DNA of 64,000 bases from Panulirus ornatus (taxonomy: Eukaryota > Arthropoda > Malacostraca > Decapoda > Palinuridae): contig NC_092255.1 in assembly GCF_036320965.1 (NCBI RefSeq), positions 11,961,243-12,025,242 of the forward strand, written 5' to 3'. The translations under genes and the position numbers were made by a program. Positions 24,954 through 38,960 of this stretch are shown piece after piece. The stretch's first letter is position 1, and each line of letters begins with the position of its first letter. Below the pieces are notes generated by a model. That model was given only the letters and a program-made list of their open reading frames with translations. It ran no database searches and was not told the origin of the DNA.

Positions 24954-25160
24954 TTGTTTAATCATGTTAAAAACTATGATCATTGTATTGACTGGAGTAA
25001 CGCCATCTCAGTTGTTAACTCTAACTCTATTACCAAGAGAAATATCATTGAATCTTCTATTATTAAATACACAAAGAATTATAATCTTAATATTAGTGAT
25101 GGTCTGTACAAATTAGATAACTTTATTGTTGATAAGATTTGTAAAATGATAAGTTTATGA
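24954..25160 (+). pseudogene. PLE C-terminal remainder after the frameshift
   Basis: FNHVKNYDHCIDWSNAISVVNSNSITKRN...KMISL, colinear with the C-terminus of the left arm. Displaced from 23,652-24,930 by the 7-base deletion. Confidence 0.75.
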
Positions 25161-25260
25161 ACGCTCGTTGTATGTTTTGGACAATCACGTTTACCAAATG
25201 GCGTCCTAGCTTCGTCTCTTCGATGTATATCAACTAACTGTTATAATCCTCTCTTGTGTC

Positions 25261-25301
25261 TCCCCTGATGATGTGATTATTACACGAAAGTGCACTTGGG
25301 A
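25261..25301 (+). ncRNA. Hammerhead-ribozyme-like motif, right PLE arm
   Basis: TCCC (25,261-25,264), CTGATGA (25,265-25,271), GTG (25,273-25,275) pairing CAC (25,283-25,285), GAAA (25,286-25,289), AGT/ACT mini stem III, candidate cleavage after T25,297, and GGGA (25,298-25,301) pairing TCCC as stem I. T25,272 is unpaired. The short stem III sits in an AAGTGCACTT palindrome, which would favour a dimeric ribozyme. Confidence 0.55.
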
Positions 25302-25336
25302 ACTTTTCGTGTTTCATTTTCCTCGTGGACTCATAG

Positions 25337-25342
<6 letters not shown>

Positions 25343-25423
<81 letters not shown>
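25343..25423. repeat. (TA)n microsatellite
   Basis: Between the PLE right end and the polyT of an inverted RTE-A. Confidence 0.95.
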
Positions 25424-25432
<9 letters not shown>

Positions 25433-25627
25433 TTTTATACTTTGTCGCTGTCTCCCGCGTTTGCGAGGTAGCGTAAGGAAACAGACGAAAGAAATGGCCC
25501 AACACCCCCCCCCCCTCATACACATGTATATACATACGTCCACACACGCAAATATACATACCTACACAGCTTTCCATGGTTTACCCCAGACGCTTCACAT
25601 GCCCTGATTCAATCCACTGACAGCACG

Positions 25628-25846
25628 TCAACCCCGGTATACCACATCGCTCCAATTCACTCTATTCCTTGCCCTCCTTTCACCCTCCTGCATGTTCAGG
25701 CCCCGATCACACAAAATCTTTTTCACTCCATCTTTCCACCTCCAATTTGGTCTCCCTCTTCTCCTTGCTCCCTCCACCTCCGACACATATATCCTCTTGG
25801 TCAATCTTTCCTCACTCATTCTCTCCATGTGCCCAAACCACTTCAA
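25628..25846 (-). pseudogene. RTE-A C-terminal fragment
   Basis: 72 codons ([17 protein letters not shown] to YRG-stop), displaced from the upstream RT frame. Confidence 0.7.
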
Positions 25847-27292
25847 AACACCCTCCTCTGCTCTCTCTCAACCACGCTCTTTTTATTTCCACACATCTCT
25901 CTTACCCTTACGTTACTCACTCGATCAAACCACCTCACACCACACATTGTCCTCAAACATCTCATTTCCAGCACATCCATCCTCCTGCGCACAACTCTAT
26001 CCATAGCCCACGCCTCGCAACCATACAACATTGTTGGAACCACTATTCCTTCAAACATACCCATTTTTGCTTTCCGAGATAATGTTCTCGACTTCCACAC
26101 ATTCTTCAAGGCCCCCAGAATTTTCGCCCCCTCCCCCACCCTATGATCCACTTCCGCTTCCATGGTTCCATCCGCTGCCAGATCCACTCCCAGATATCTA
26201 AAACACTTCACTTCCTCCAGTTTTTCTCCATTCAAACTCACCTCCCAATTGACTTGTCCCTCAACCCTACTGTACCTAATAACCTTGCTCTTATTCACAT
26301 TTACTCTTAACTTTCTTCTTCCACACACTTTACCAAACTCAGTCACCAGCTTCTGCAGTTTCTCACATGAATCAGCCACCAGCGCTGTATCATCAGCGAA
26401 CAACAACTGACTCACTTCCCATGCTCTCTCATCCCCAACAGACTTCATACTTGCCCCTCTTTCCAAAACTCTTGCACTTACCTCCCTAACAACCCCATCC
26501 ATAAACAAATTAAACAACCATGGAGACATCACACACCCCTGCCGCAAACCTACATTCACTGAGAACCAATCACTTTCCTCTCTTCCTACACGTACACATG
26601 CCTTACATCCTCGATAAAAACTTTTCACTGCTTCTAACAACTTGCCTCCCACACCATATATTCTTAATACCTTCCACAGAGCATCTCTATCAACTCTATC
26701 ATATGCCTTCTCCAGATCCATAAATGCTACATACAAATCCATTTGCTTTTCTAAGTATTTCTCACATACATTCTTCAAAGCAAACACCTGATCCACACAT
26801 CCTCTACCACTTCTGAAACCACACTGCTCTTCCCCAATCTGATGCTCTGTACATGCCTTCACCCTCTCAATCAGTACCCTCCCATATAATTTACCAGGAA
26901 TACTACACAAACTTATACCTCTGTAATTTGAGCACTCACTCTTATCCCCTTTGCCTTTGTACAATGGCACTATGCACGCATTCTGCCAATCCTCAGGCAC
27001 CTCACCATGAGTCATACATACATTAGATAACCTTACCAACCAGTCAACAATACAGTCACCCCCTTTTTCAATAAATTCCACTGCAATACCATCTAAACCT
27101 GCTGCCTTGCCGGCTTTCATCTTCCGCAAAGCTTTCACTACCTCTTCTCTGTTTACCAAATCATTTTCCCTAACCCTCTCACTTTGCACACCGCCTCGAC
27201 CAAAACACCCTATATCTGCCACTCTATCATCAAACACATTCAACAAACCTTCAAAATACTCACTCCATCTCCTTCTCACATCACCACTACTA
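25843..27292 (-). CDS. RTE-A reverse transcriptase, long open frame (TE)
   Basis: About 480 native codons from [15 protein letters not shown] through [49 protein letters not shown] and CFRYLGVDL to NKKSVVERE, where the TC insertion shifts the frame. All RT catalytic motifs are intact. The C-terminal [15 protein letters not shown] region is at 25,628-25,846 in the other frame. The ~150 upstream residues through (TA)n are not native. Confidence 0.78.
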
Positions 27293-27630
<338 letters not shown>

Positions 27631-28738
27631 AGTAGTGGTGATGTGAGAAGGAGATGGAGTGAGTATTTTGAAGGTTTGTTGAATGTGTTTGATGATAGAG
27701 TGGCAGATATAGGGTGTTTTGGTCGAGGCGGTGTGCAAAGTGAGAGGGTTAGGGAAAATGATTTGGTAAACAGAGAAGAGGTAGTGAAAGCTTTCCGGAA
27801 GATGAAAGCCGGCAAGGCAGCAGGTTTAGATGGTAATGCAGTGGAATTTATTAAAAAAGGGGGTGACTGTATAAGAGTAAGAATAAGAGTAAGGTTATTA
27901 GGTACAGTAGGGTTGAGGGTCAAGTCAATTGGGAGGTGAGTTTGAATGGAGAAAAACTGGAGGAAGTGAAGTGTTTTAGATATCTGGGAGTGGATCTGGC
28001 AGCGGATGGAACCATGGAAGCGGAAGTGGATCATAGGGTGGGGGAGGGGGCGAAAATCCTGGGGGCCTTGAAGAATGTGTGGAAGTCGAGAACATTATCT
28101 CAGAAAGCAAAAATGGGTATGTTTGAAGGAATAGTGGTTCCAACAATGTTGTATGGTTGCGAGGCGTGGGCTATGGATAGAGTTGTGCGCAGGAGGATGG
28201 ATGTGCTGGAAATGAGATGTTTGAGGACAATGTGTGGTGTGAGGTGGTTTGATCGAGTGAGTAACGTAAGGGTAAGAGAGATGTGTGGAAATAAAAAGAG
28301 CGTGGTTGAGAGAGCAGAAGAGGGTGTTTTGAAGTGGTTTGGGCACATGGAGAGGATGAGTGAGGAAAGATTGACCAAGAGGATATATGTGTCGGAGGTG
28401 GAGGGAACGAGGAGAAGAGGGAGACCAAATTGGAGGTGGAAAGATGGAGTGAAAAAGATTTTGTGTGATCGGGGCCTGAACATGCAGGAGGGTGAAAGGA
28501 GGGCAAGGAATACAGTGAATTGGAGCGATGTGGTATACCGGGGTTGACGTGCTGTCAGTGGATTGAAGCAGGGCATGTGAAGCGTCTGGGGTAAACCATG
28601 GAAAGCTGTGTAGGTATGTATATTTGCGTGTGTGGACGTATGTATATACATGTGTATGGGGGGGGGGGGTTGGGCCATTTCTTTCGTTTGTTTCCTTGCG
28701 CTACCTCGCAAACGCGGGAGACAGCGACAAAGTATAAT
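27631..28738 (+). mobile_element. RTE-A LINE, 5'-truncated and internally deleted (right arm of inverted pair)
   Basis: Begins at agtagtggtgatg and follows the RT to GGDCI (about 27,871), then jumps about 1.1 kb in consensus to the [10 protein letters not shown] region, with a short repeated aagagtaa/aataagagtaa filler at the join. C-terminal region 27,936-28,547; 3'UTR 28,548-28,735. Confidence 0.88.
27936..28547 (+). CDS. RTE-A C-terminal region, uninterrupted (TE fragment)
   Basis: 203 codons from [20 protein letters not shown] to YRG-stop, including [25 protein letters not shown] and GRPNWRW. Contains no catalytic motif; A, B and C are in the deletion. Confidence 0.7.
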   Translation: MSLNGEKLEEVKCFRYLGVDLAADGTMEAEVDHRVGEGAKILGALKNVWKSRTLSQKAKMGMFEGIVVPTMLYGCEAWAMDRVVRRRMDVLEMRCLRTMCGVRWFDRVSNVRVREMCGNKKSVVERAEEGVLKWFGHMERMSEERLTKRIYVSEVEGTRRRGRPNWRWKDGVKKILCDRGLNMQEGERRARNTVNWSDVVYRG

Positions 28739-28752
28739 AAAAAATAAAAAAA

Positions 28753-28754
<2 letters not shown>

Positions 28755-28836
<82 letters not shown>
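28755..28836. repeat. (TA)n microsatellite
   Basis: Preceded by an A-rich stretch with ATAA units. Confidence 0.95.
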
Positions 28837-28842
<6 letters not shown>

Positions 28843-29056
28843 GGGGATAGGGGAGAAAGAATACTTCTCACGTATTCCCTGCGTGTCGTAGAAGGCGACT
28901 AAAAGGGAAGCGAGCAGGGGCTGGAAATCCTCCCCGCTCGTTTTTGATTTTCCAAAAGAAGGAACAGAGAAGGGGGCCAAGTGAGAATATTCCCTCAAAG
29001 GCTCAGTCCTCTGTTCTTAACGCTACCTCGCTAACGCGGGAAATGAATAGTTTGAA
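28837..29056 (+). mobile_element. SINE-A copy
   Basis: Full head and middle with a shortened T-run; the tail (acgctacctcgctaacgcgggaaatgaatag) has lost a few bases (ggcg). Confidence 0.86.
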
Positions 29057-29065
29057 ATATATATA

Positions 29066-29106
29066 TTTTTTGTCGCTGTCTCCCGCGTTTGCGAGGTAGC
29101 GCAAGG

Positions 29107-29108
<2 letters not shown>
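29066..29108 (-). mobile_element. Minimal RTE-A tail fragment
   Basis: Only the terminal ~40 bases (tgtcgctgtctcccgcgtttgcgaggtagcgcaagg block) in minus orientation, between two (TA) tracts. Confidence 0.75.

Positions 29109-29193
<85 letters not shown>
29109..29193. repeat. (TA)n microsatellite
   Basis: One interruption near 29,166. Confidence 0.95.
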
Positions 29194-29194
<1 letters not shown>

Positions 29195-29342
29195 TTCCCC
29201 TATATCCCCTTTCTCCCCTATCCCTGGGGATAGGGGAGAAAGAATACTTCCCACGCATTCCTCACGTGTCGTAGAAGGCGACTAAAGGGGACGGGAGCGG
29301 GGGGCTAGAAACCCTCCCCTCCTTGTATTTTAACTTTCTAAA

Positions 29343-29954
29343 ATGGGAAACAGAAGGAGTCACGCGGGGAGTGCTCATCCTTCTCGAAGACTCAGATTGG
29401 GGTGTCTAAATCTGTGTGGATCTAACCAAGATGAGAAAAAAGGAGAGATAGGTAGTATGTTTGAGGAAAGGAACCTGGATGTTTTGGCTCTGAGTGAAAC
29501 GAAGCTCAAAGGTAAAGGGGAAGAGTGGTTTGGGAATGACTTGGGAGTAAAGTCAGGGGTTAGTGAGAGGACAAGAGCAAGGGAAGGAGTACCACTACTC
29601 CTGAATCAGGAGTTGTGGGAGTATGTGATAGAGTGTAAGAAAGTAAATTCTAGATTGATATGGGTAAAACTGAAAGTTGATGGAGAGAGATGGGTGATTA
29701 TTGGTGCATATGCACCTGGGCATGAGAAGAAAGATCATGAGAGGCAAGTGTTTAGGGAGCAGCTGAATGAGTGTGTTAGTGGTTTTGATGCACAAGACCG
29801 GGTTATAGTAATGGGTAATTTGAATGCAAAGGTGAGTAATGTGGCAGTTGAGGGAATAATTGGTATACATGGAGTGTTCAGTGTTGTAAATGGAAATGGT
29901 GAAGTACTTGTAGATTTATGTGCTGAAAAAGGACTGGTGATTGGGAATACCTGA
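29343..29954 (+). pseudogene. RTE-A endonuclease N-terminal part
   Basis: Opens at the conserved ATG (MGNRRSHAGSAHP). Contains [17 protein letters not shown] and VIVMGNLNAKV (GDLNA changed to GNLNA, so the catalytic Asp is altered). A TGA in the conserved GNTWF motif ends the frame; the endonuclease continues at 30,018. Confidence 0.78.
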
Positions 29955-30017
29955 TTTAAAAAGCGAGATAGACATAAGTATACGTATGTAAGTAGGAGAG
30001 ATGGCCAGAGAGCGTTA

Positions 30018-30911
30018 TTGGATTACGTGTTAATTAATAGGCGCACGAAAGAGAGACTTTTGGATGTTAATGTGCTGAGAGGTGCAACTGGAGGGATGTC
30101 TGATCATTATCTTGTGGAGGCGAAGGTGAAGATTTGTGGGGGTTTTCAGAAAAGAAGAGAGAATGTTGGGGTGAAGAGAGTGGTGAGAGTAAGTGAGCTT
30201 GGGAAGGAGACCTGTGTGAGGAAGTACCAGGAGAGACTGAGTACAGAATGGAAAAAGGTGAGAACAAAGGAGGTAAGGGGAGTGGGGGAGGAATGGGATG
30301 TATTTAGGGAAGCAGTGATGGCTTGCGCAAAAGATGCTTGTGGCATGAGAAGAGTGGGAGGTGGGTTGATTAGAAAAGGTAGCGAGTGGTGGGATGAAGA
30401 AGTAAGATTATTAGTGAAAGAGAAGAGAGATGCATTTGGTCGATTTTTGCAGGGAAACAATGCAAATGAGAGGGAGAGGTATAAAAGAAAGAGGCAGGAG
30501 GTCAAGAGAAAGGTGCAAGAGGTGAAAAAGAGGGCAAATGAGAGTTGGGATGAGAGAGTATCATTAAATTTTAGGGAGAATAAAAAGATGTTCTGGAAGG
30601 AGGTAAATAAAGTGCGTAAGATAAGGGAGCAAATGGGAACTTCAGTGAAGGGGGCAAATGGGGAGGTGATAACAAGTAGTGGTGATGTGAGAAGGAGATG
30701 GAGTGAGTATTTTGAAGGTTTGTTGAATGTGTTTGATGATAGAGTGGCAGATATAGGGTGTTTTGGTCGAGGTGGTGTGCAAAGTGAGAGGGTTAGGGAA
30801 AATGATTTGGTAAATAGAGAAGAGGTAGTAAAAGCTTTACGGAAGATAAAAGCCGGCAAGGCAGCAGGTTTGGATGGTATTGCAGTGAAATTTATCAAAA
30901 AAAGGGGGTGA
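30018..30911 (+). pseudogene. RTE-A endonuclease C-terminus, linker and start of RT
   Basis: 297 codons: [25 protein letters not shown], the basic linker ([34 protein letters not shown]), [15 protein letters not shown] and [15 protein letters not shown]. The frame is lost in an A-run at about 30,902. Confidence 0.78.
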
Positions 30912-30927
30912 CTGTATTGTTGACTGG

Positions 30928-31401
30928 TTGGTAAGGTTATTTAATGTATGTATGACTCATGGTGAGGTGCCTGAGGATTGGCGGAATTCTTGTATAGTGC
31001 CATTGCACAAAGGCAAAGGGGATAAGAGTGAGTGCTCAAATTACAGAGGTATAAGTTTGTTGAGTATTCCTGGTAAATTATATGGGAGGGTATTGATTGA
31101 GAGGGTGAAGGCATGTACAAAGCATCAGATTGGGGAAGAGCAGTGTGGTTTCAGAAGTGGTAGAGGATGTGTGGATCAAGTGTTTGCTTTGAAGAATGTA
31201 TGTGAGAAATACTTAGAAAAACAAATGGATTTGTATGTAGCATTTATGGATCTGGAGAGGGCATACGATAGAGTTGATAGAGATGCTCTTTGGAAGGTTT
31301 TAAGAAAATATGGTGTGGGAGGCAAGTTGTTTGAAGCAGTGAAAGGTTTTTATCGAGGATGTAAGGCATGTGTACGTGTAGGAAGAGAGGAAAGTGATTA
31401 G
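30928..31401 (+). pseudogene. RTE-A RT segment with motif A
   Basis: 157 codons: [53 protein letters not shown]. Ends at TAG replacing the Trp of EESDWF. Confidence 0.76.
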
Positions 31402-31407
31402 TTCTCA

Positions 31408-32370
31408 GTGAATGTAGGTTTGCGGCAGGGGTGTGTGATGTCTCCATGGTTGTTTAATTTGTTTATGGATGGGGTTGTTAGGGAGGTGAATGCAAGAGTT
31501 TTGGAAAGAGGGGCAAGTATGCAGTCTGTTGTGGATGAGAGAGCTTGGGAAGTGAGTCAGTTGCTGTTCGGTGATGATACAGCGCTGGTGGCTGATTCAT
31601 GTAAGAAACTGCAAAAGCTGGTGACTGAGTTTGGTAAAGTGTGTGAAAGAAGAAAGTTAGGAATAAATGTGAATAAGAGCAAGGTTATTAGGTACAATAG
31701 GGTTGAGGGTCAAGTCAATTGGGAGGTAAGTTCGAATGGAGAAAGACTGGAGGAAGTAAAGTGTTTTAGATATCTGGGAGTGGATCTGGCAGCTGATGGA
31801 ACCATGGAAGTGGAAGTGAATCATAGGTTGGGGGAGGGGGCGAAAATTCTAGGAGCCTTGAAGAATGTTTGGAAGTCGAGAACATTATCTCGGAAAGCAA
31901 AAATGGGTATGTTTGAAGGAATAGTGGTTCCAACAATGTTGTATGGTTGCGAGGCGTGGGCTATGGATAGAGTTGTGCGCAGGAGGGTGGATATGCTGGA
32001 AATGAGATGTTTGAGGACAATATGTGGTGTGAGGTGGTTTGATCGAGTAAGTAATGCAAGGGTAAGAGAGATGTGTGGAAATAAAAAGAATGTGGTTGAG
32101 AGAGCAGAAGCGGGTGTTTTGAAATGGTTTGGTCACATGGAGAGAATGAGTGAGGAAAGATTGACCAAGAGGATATATGTGTCGGAGGTGGAGGGAACGA
32201 GGAGAAGTGGGAGACCGAATTGGAGGCGGAAAGATGGAGTGAAAAAGATTTTGGGTGATCGGGGCCTGAACGTGCAGGAGGGTGAAAGGCGTGCAAGGAA
32301 TAGAGTGAATTGGAAAGATGTGATATACCGGGGTCGACGTGCTGTCAATGGATTGAACCAGGGGATGTGA
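31408..32370 (+). pseudogene. RTE-A RT palm and C-terminal region, extended end
   Basis: 320 codons: [27 protein letters not shown] (FADD changed to FGDD), [28 protein letters not shown] and the extra 13 residues after YRG, ending GLNQGM-stop. The extended end is shared with the 6.9 kb and 48.6 kb copies. Confidence 0.78.
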
Positions 32371-32776
32371 AGCGTCTGGGATAAACCATGGAAAGTTCTG
32401 TGGGACCTGGATGTGGAAAGGGAGCTGTGGTTTCGGTGCATTGTTACATGACAGCTAGAGACTGAGTGTGAACGAATGTGGCCTTTGGTGTCTTTTCCTA
32501 GCGCTACCTCGCACACATGAGGGGGGAGGGGGTTGTTATTCCATGTGTGGCGAGGTGGCGATGGGAAAAAATAAAGGCAGACAGTATGAATTATGTACAT
32601 GTGTATATATGTATATGTCTGTGTGTGTATATATATGTGTACATTGAAATGTATAGGTATGTATATTTGCGTGTGTGGACGTGTGTGTATATCCATGTGT
32701 ATGGGGGTGGGTTGGGCCATTTCTTTCGTCTGTTTCCTTGCGCTACCTCGCAAACGGGGGAGACAGCGACAAAGCA

Positions 32777-32829
32777 TAAAAATAATAATATATATATAAT
32801 ATATAATAATATATATATATATATATTAT

Positions 32830-32866
<37 letters not shown>
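32777..32866. repeat. (TA)n / TAA-rich tract
   Basis: AATAATA and TATAATATA interruptions, more degenerate than other tracts. Confidence 0.9.
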
Positions 32867-34704
<1,838 letters not shown>

Positions 34705-34823
34705 TTTTCTTTTTCTTTCAAACTATTCGCCATTTCCCGCATTAGCGAGGTAGCGTTAAGAGCAGAGGACTGGGCCTTGAGGGAATACCCTCACCTGGCC
34801 CAATTCTCTGTTCCTTCTTTTGG
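34705..34823 (-). mobile_element. SINE-A tail half
   Basis: Minus-strand tail and middle only (ttcgccatttcccgcattagcgagg to ttccttcttttgg). It is cut at the internal T-run, which is here an A-run (34,824-34,840) that continues into (TA)n. Confidence 0.85.
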
Positions 34824-36995
<2,172 letters not shown>

Positions 36996-37191
36996 TTTTT
37001 TTTTTTTATACTTTGTCGCTGTCTCCCGCGTTTGCGAGGTAGCGCAAGGAAACAGACGAAAGAAATGCCCCCCCCCCCCCCATACACATGTACATACACA
37101 CGTCCACACACGCAAATATACATACCTACACAGCTTTCCATGGTTTACCCCAGACGCTTCACATGCCTTGATTCAATCCACTGACAGCACG

Positions 37192-38808
37192 TCAACCCCT
37201 GTATACCACATCGCTCCAATTCACTCTATTCCTTGCCCTCCTTTCACCCTCCTGCATGTTCAGGCCCCGATCACACAAAATCTTTTTCACTCCATCTTTC
37301 CACCTCCAATTTGGTCTCCCTCTTCTCCTCGTTCCCTCCACCTCCGACACATATATCCTCTTGGTCAATCTTTCCTCACTCATTCTCTCCATGTGCCCAA
37401 ACCATTTCAAAACACACTCTTCTGCTCTCTCAACCACGCTCTTTTTATTTCCACACATCTCTCTTACCCTTACGTTACTTACTCGATCAAACCACCTCAC
37501 ACCACACATTGTCCTCAAACATCTCATTTCCAGCACATCCATCCTCCTGCGCACAACTCTATCCATAGCCCACGCCTCGCAACCATACAACATTGTTGGA
37601 ACCACTATTCCTTCAAACATACCCATTTTTGCTTTCCGAGATAATGTTCTCGACTTCCACACATTTTTCAAGGCTCCCAAAATTTTCGCCCCCTCCCCCA
37701 CCTTATGATCCACTTCCGCTTCCATGGTTCCATCCGCTGACAGATCCACTCCCAGATATCTAAAACACTTCACTTCCTCCAGTTTTTCTCCATTCAAACT
37801 CACCTCCCAATTGACTTGACCCTCAACCCTACTGTACCTAATAACCTTGCTCTTATTCACATTTACTCTTAACTTTCTTCTTCCACACACTTTACCAAAC
37901 TCAGTCACCAGCTTCTGCAGTTTCTCACATGAATCAGCCACCAGCGCTGTATCATCAGCGAACAACAACTGACTCACTTCCCAAGCTCTCTCATCCCCAA
38001 CAGACTTCATACTTGCCCCTCTTTCCAGGACTCTTGCATTTACCTCCCTAACAACCCCATCCATAAACAAATTAAACAACCATGGAGACATCACACACCC
38101 CTGCCGCAAACCTACATTCACTGAGAACCAATCACTTTCCTCTCTTCCTACACGTACACATGCCTTACATCCTCGATAAAAACTTTTCACTGCTTCTAAC
38201 AACTTTCCTCCCACACCATATATTCTTAATACCTTCCACAGAGCATCTCTATCAACTCTAACATATGCCTTCTCCAGATCCATAAATGCTACATACAAAT
38301 CCATTTGCTTTTCTAAGTATTTCTCACATACATTCTTCAAAGCAAACACCTGATCCACACATCCTCTACCACTTCTGAAACCGCACTGCTCTTCCCCAAT
38401 CTGATGCTCTGTACATGCCTTCACCCTCTCAACCAATACCCTCCCATATAATTTACCAGGAATACTCAACAAACTTATACCTCTGTAATTTGAGCACTCA
38501 CTCTTATCCCCTTTGCCTTTGTACAATGGCACTATGCACGCATTCCGCCAATCCTCAGGCACCTCACCATGAGTCATACATACATTAAATAACCTTACCA
38601 ACCAGTCAACAATACAGTCACCCCCTTTTTTAATAAATTCCACTGCAATACCATCCAAACCTGCTGCCTTGCCGGCTTTCATCTTCCGCAAAGCTTTTAC
38701 TACCTCTTCTCTGTTTACCAAATCATTTTCCCTTACCCTCTCACTTTGCACACCACCACGACCAAAACACCCTATATCTGCCACTCTGTCATCAGACACA
38801 TTCAACAA
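37192..38808 (-). CDS. RTE-A RT, uninterrupted 538 codons (TE)
   Basis: From [18 protein letters not shown] through [37 protein letters not shown] (D to V two positions after AY, outside the catalytic Asp), [50 protein letters not shown] and [10 protein letters not shown] to YRG-stop. Confidence 0.82.
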   Translation of the reverse strand: MLNVSDDRVADIGCFGRGGVQSERVRENDLVNREEVVKALRKMKAGKAAGLDGIAVEFIKKGGDCIVDWLVRLFNVCMTHGEVPEDWRNACIVPLYKGKGDKSECSNYRGISLLSIPGKLYGRVLVERVKACTEHQIGEEQCGFRSGRGCVDQVFALKNVCEKYLEKQMDLYVAFMDLEKAYVRVDRDALWKVLRIYGVGGKLLEAVKSFYRGCKACVRVGREESDWFSVNVGLRQGCVMSPWLFNLFMDGVVREVNARVLERGASMKSVGDERAWEVSQLLFADDTALVADSCEKLQKLVTEFGKVCGRRKLRVNVNKSKVIRYSRVEGQVNWEVSLNGEKLEEVKCFRYLGVDLSADGTMEAEVDHKVGEGAKILGALKNVWKSRTLSRKAKMGMFEGIVVPTMLYGCEAWAMDRVVRRRMDVLEMRCLRTMCGVRWFDRVSNVRVREMCGNKKSVVERAEECVLKWFGHMERMSEERLTKRIYVSEVEGTRRRGRPNWRWKDGVKKILCDRGLNMQEGERRARNRVNWSDVVYRG

Positions 38809-38960
38809 ACCTTCAAAATACTCATTTCATCTTCTTCTCACATCACCACTACTTGTTATCACCTCCCCATTTACGCCCTTTACTGAAGTTCCCATTTGCT
38901 CCCTTGTCTTACGCACCCTATTTACCTCCTTCCAGAACATCTTTTTATTCTCCCTAAAAT

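Larger units (their letters stand above)
22687..25342. mobile_element. Penelope-like element, inverted dimer
   Basis: Two 5'-truncated copies lie head to head. The left arm is minus (22,687-23,651) and the right arm plus (23,652-25,342); about 0.95 kb is shared as an inverted repeat with a ~0.8 kb single-copy centre. The encoded RT has FRYVDDVL and is followed by a GIY-YIG endonuclease (CIYKVSC..CDKFYVGQTG), the diagnostic pair of Penelope-like elements, which also typically carry inverted partial copies as pseudo-LTRs. The left end is complete to a terminal hairpin (gatcac..gtgatc, 22,696-22,717); the right end stops at ctcataggaatat and merges with (TA)n, lacking that hairpin. Confidence 0.88.
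25424..27292 (-). mobile_element. RTE-A LINE, 5'-truncated at the linker/RT border, short 3'UTR (left arm of inverted pair)
   Basis: T-run 25,424-25,436, 3'UTR to 25,627, RT to 27,292. The 5' end lies at the agtagtggtgatg position, the same as the plus copy on the other side of the 338-base (TA)n. A two-base TC insertion near 25,865 shifts the C-terminal part out of frame. Confidence 0.9.
29219..32776 (+). mobile_element. RTE-A LINE, complete end to end, long 3'UTR, three breaks
   Basis: The most complete copy: 5'UTR 29,219-29,342, ORF 29,343-32,370, long 3'UTR 32,371-32,776. The ORF (about 1,009 codons) has only TGG to TGA at about 29,953-29,955, a one-base A insertion in the A-run near 30,902 and TGG to TAG at about 31,399-31,401. 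It uses the extended C-terminus (YRGRRAVNGLNQGM-stop). From this copy the layout in residues is SETK ~50, IGAYAPG ~120, GNLNA ~158, SDHYLVEAK ~252, motif A ~633, motif B ~690, motif C ~742, GRPNWR ~955. Confidence 0.92.

Noticed and set aside
22687..25342. Telomerase or retroviral RT for the FRYVDDVL-containing ORF
   Set aside because: The YVDD motif could suggest a retrovirus, but there is no gag, protease, RNase H, integrase or LTR; the downstream GIY-YIG domain and inverted copies identify a Penelope-like element.
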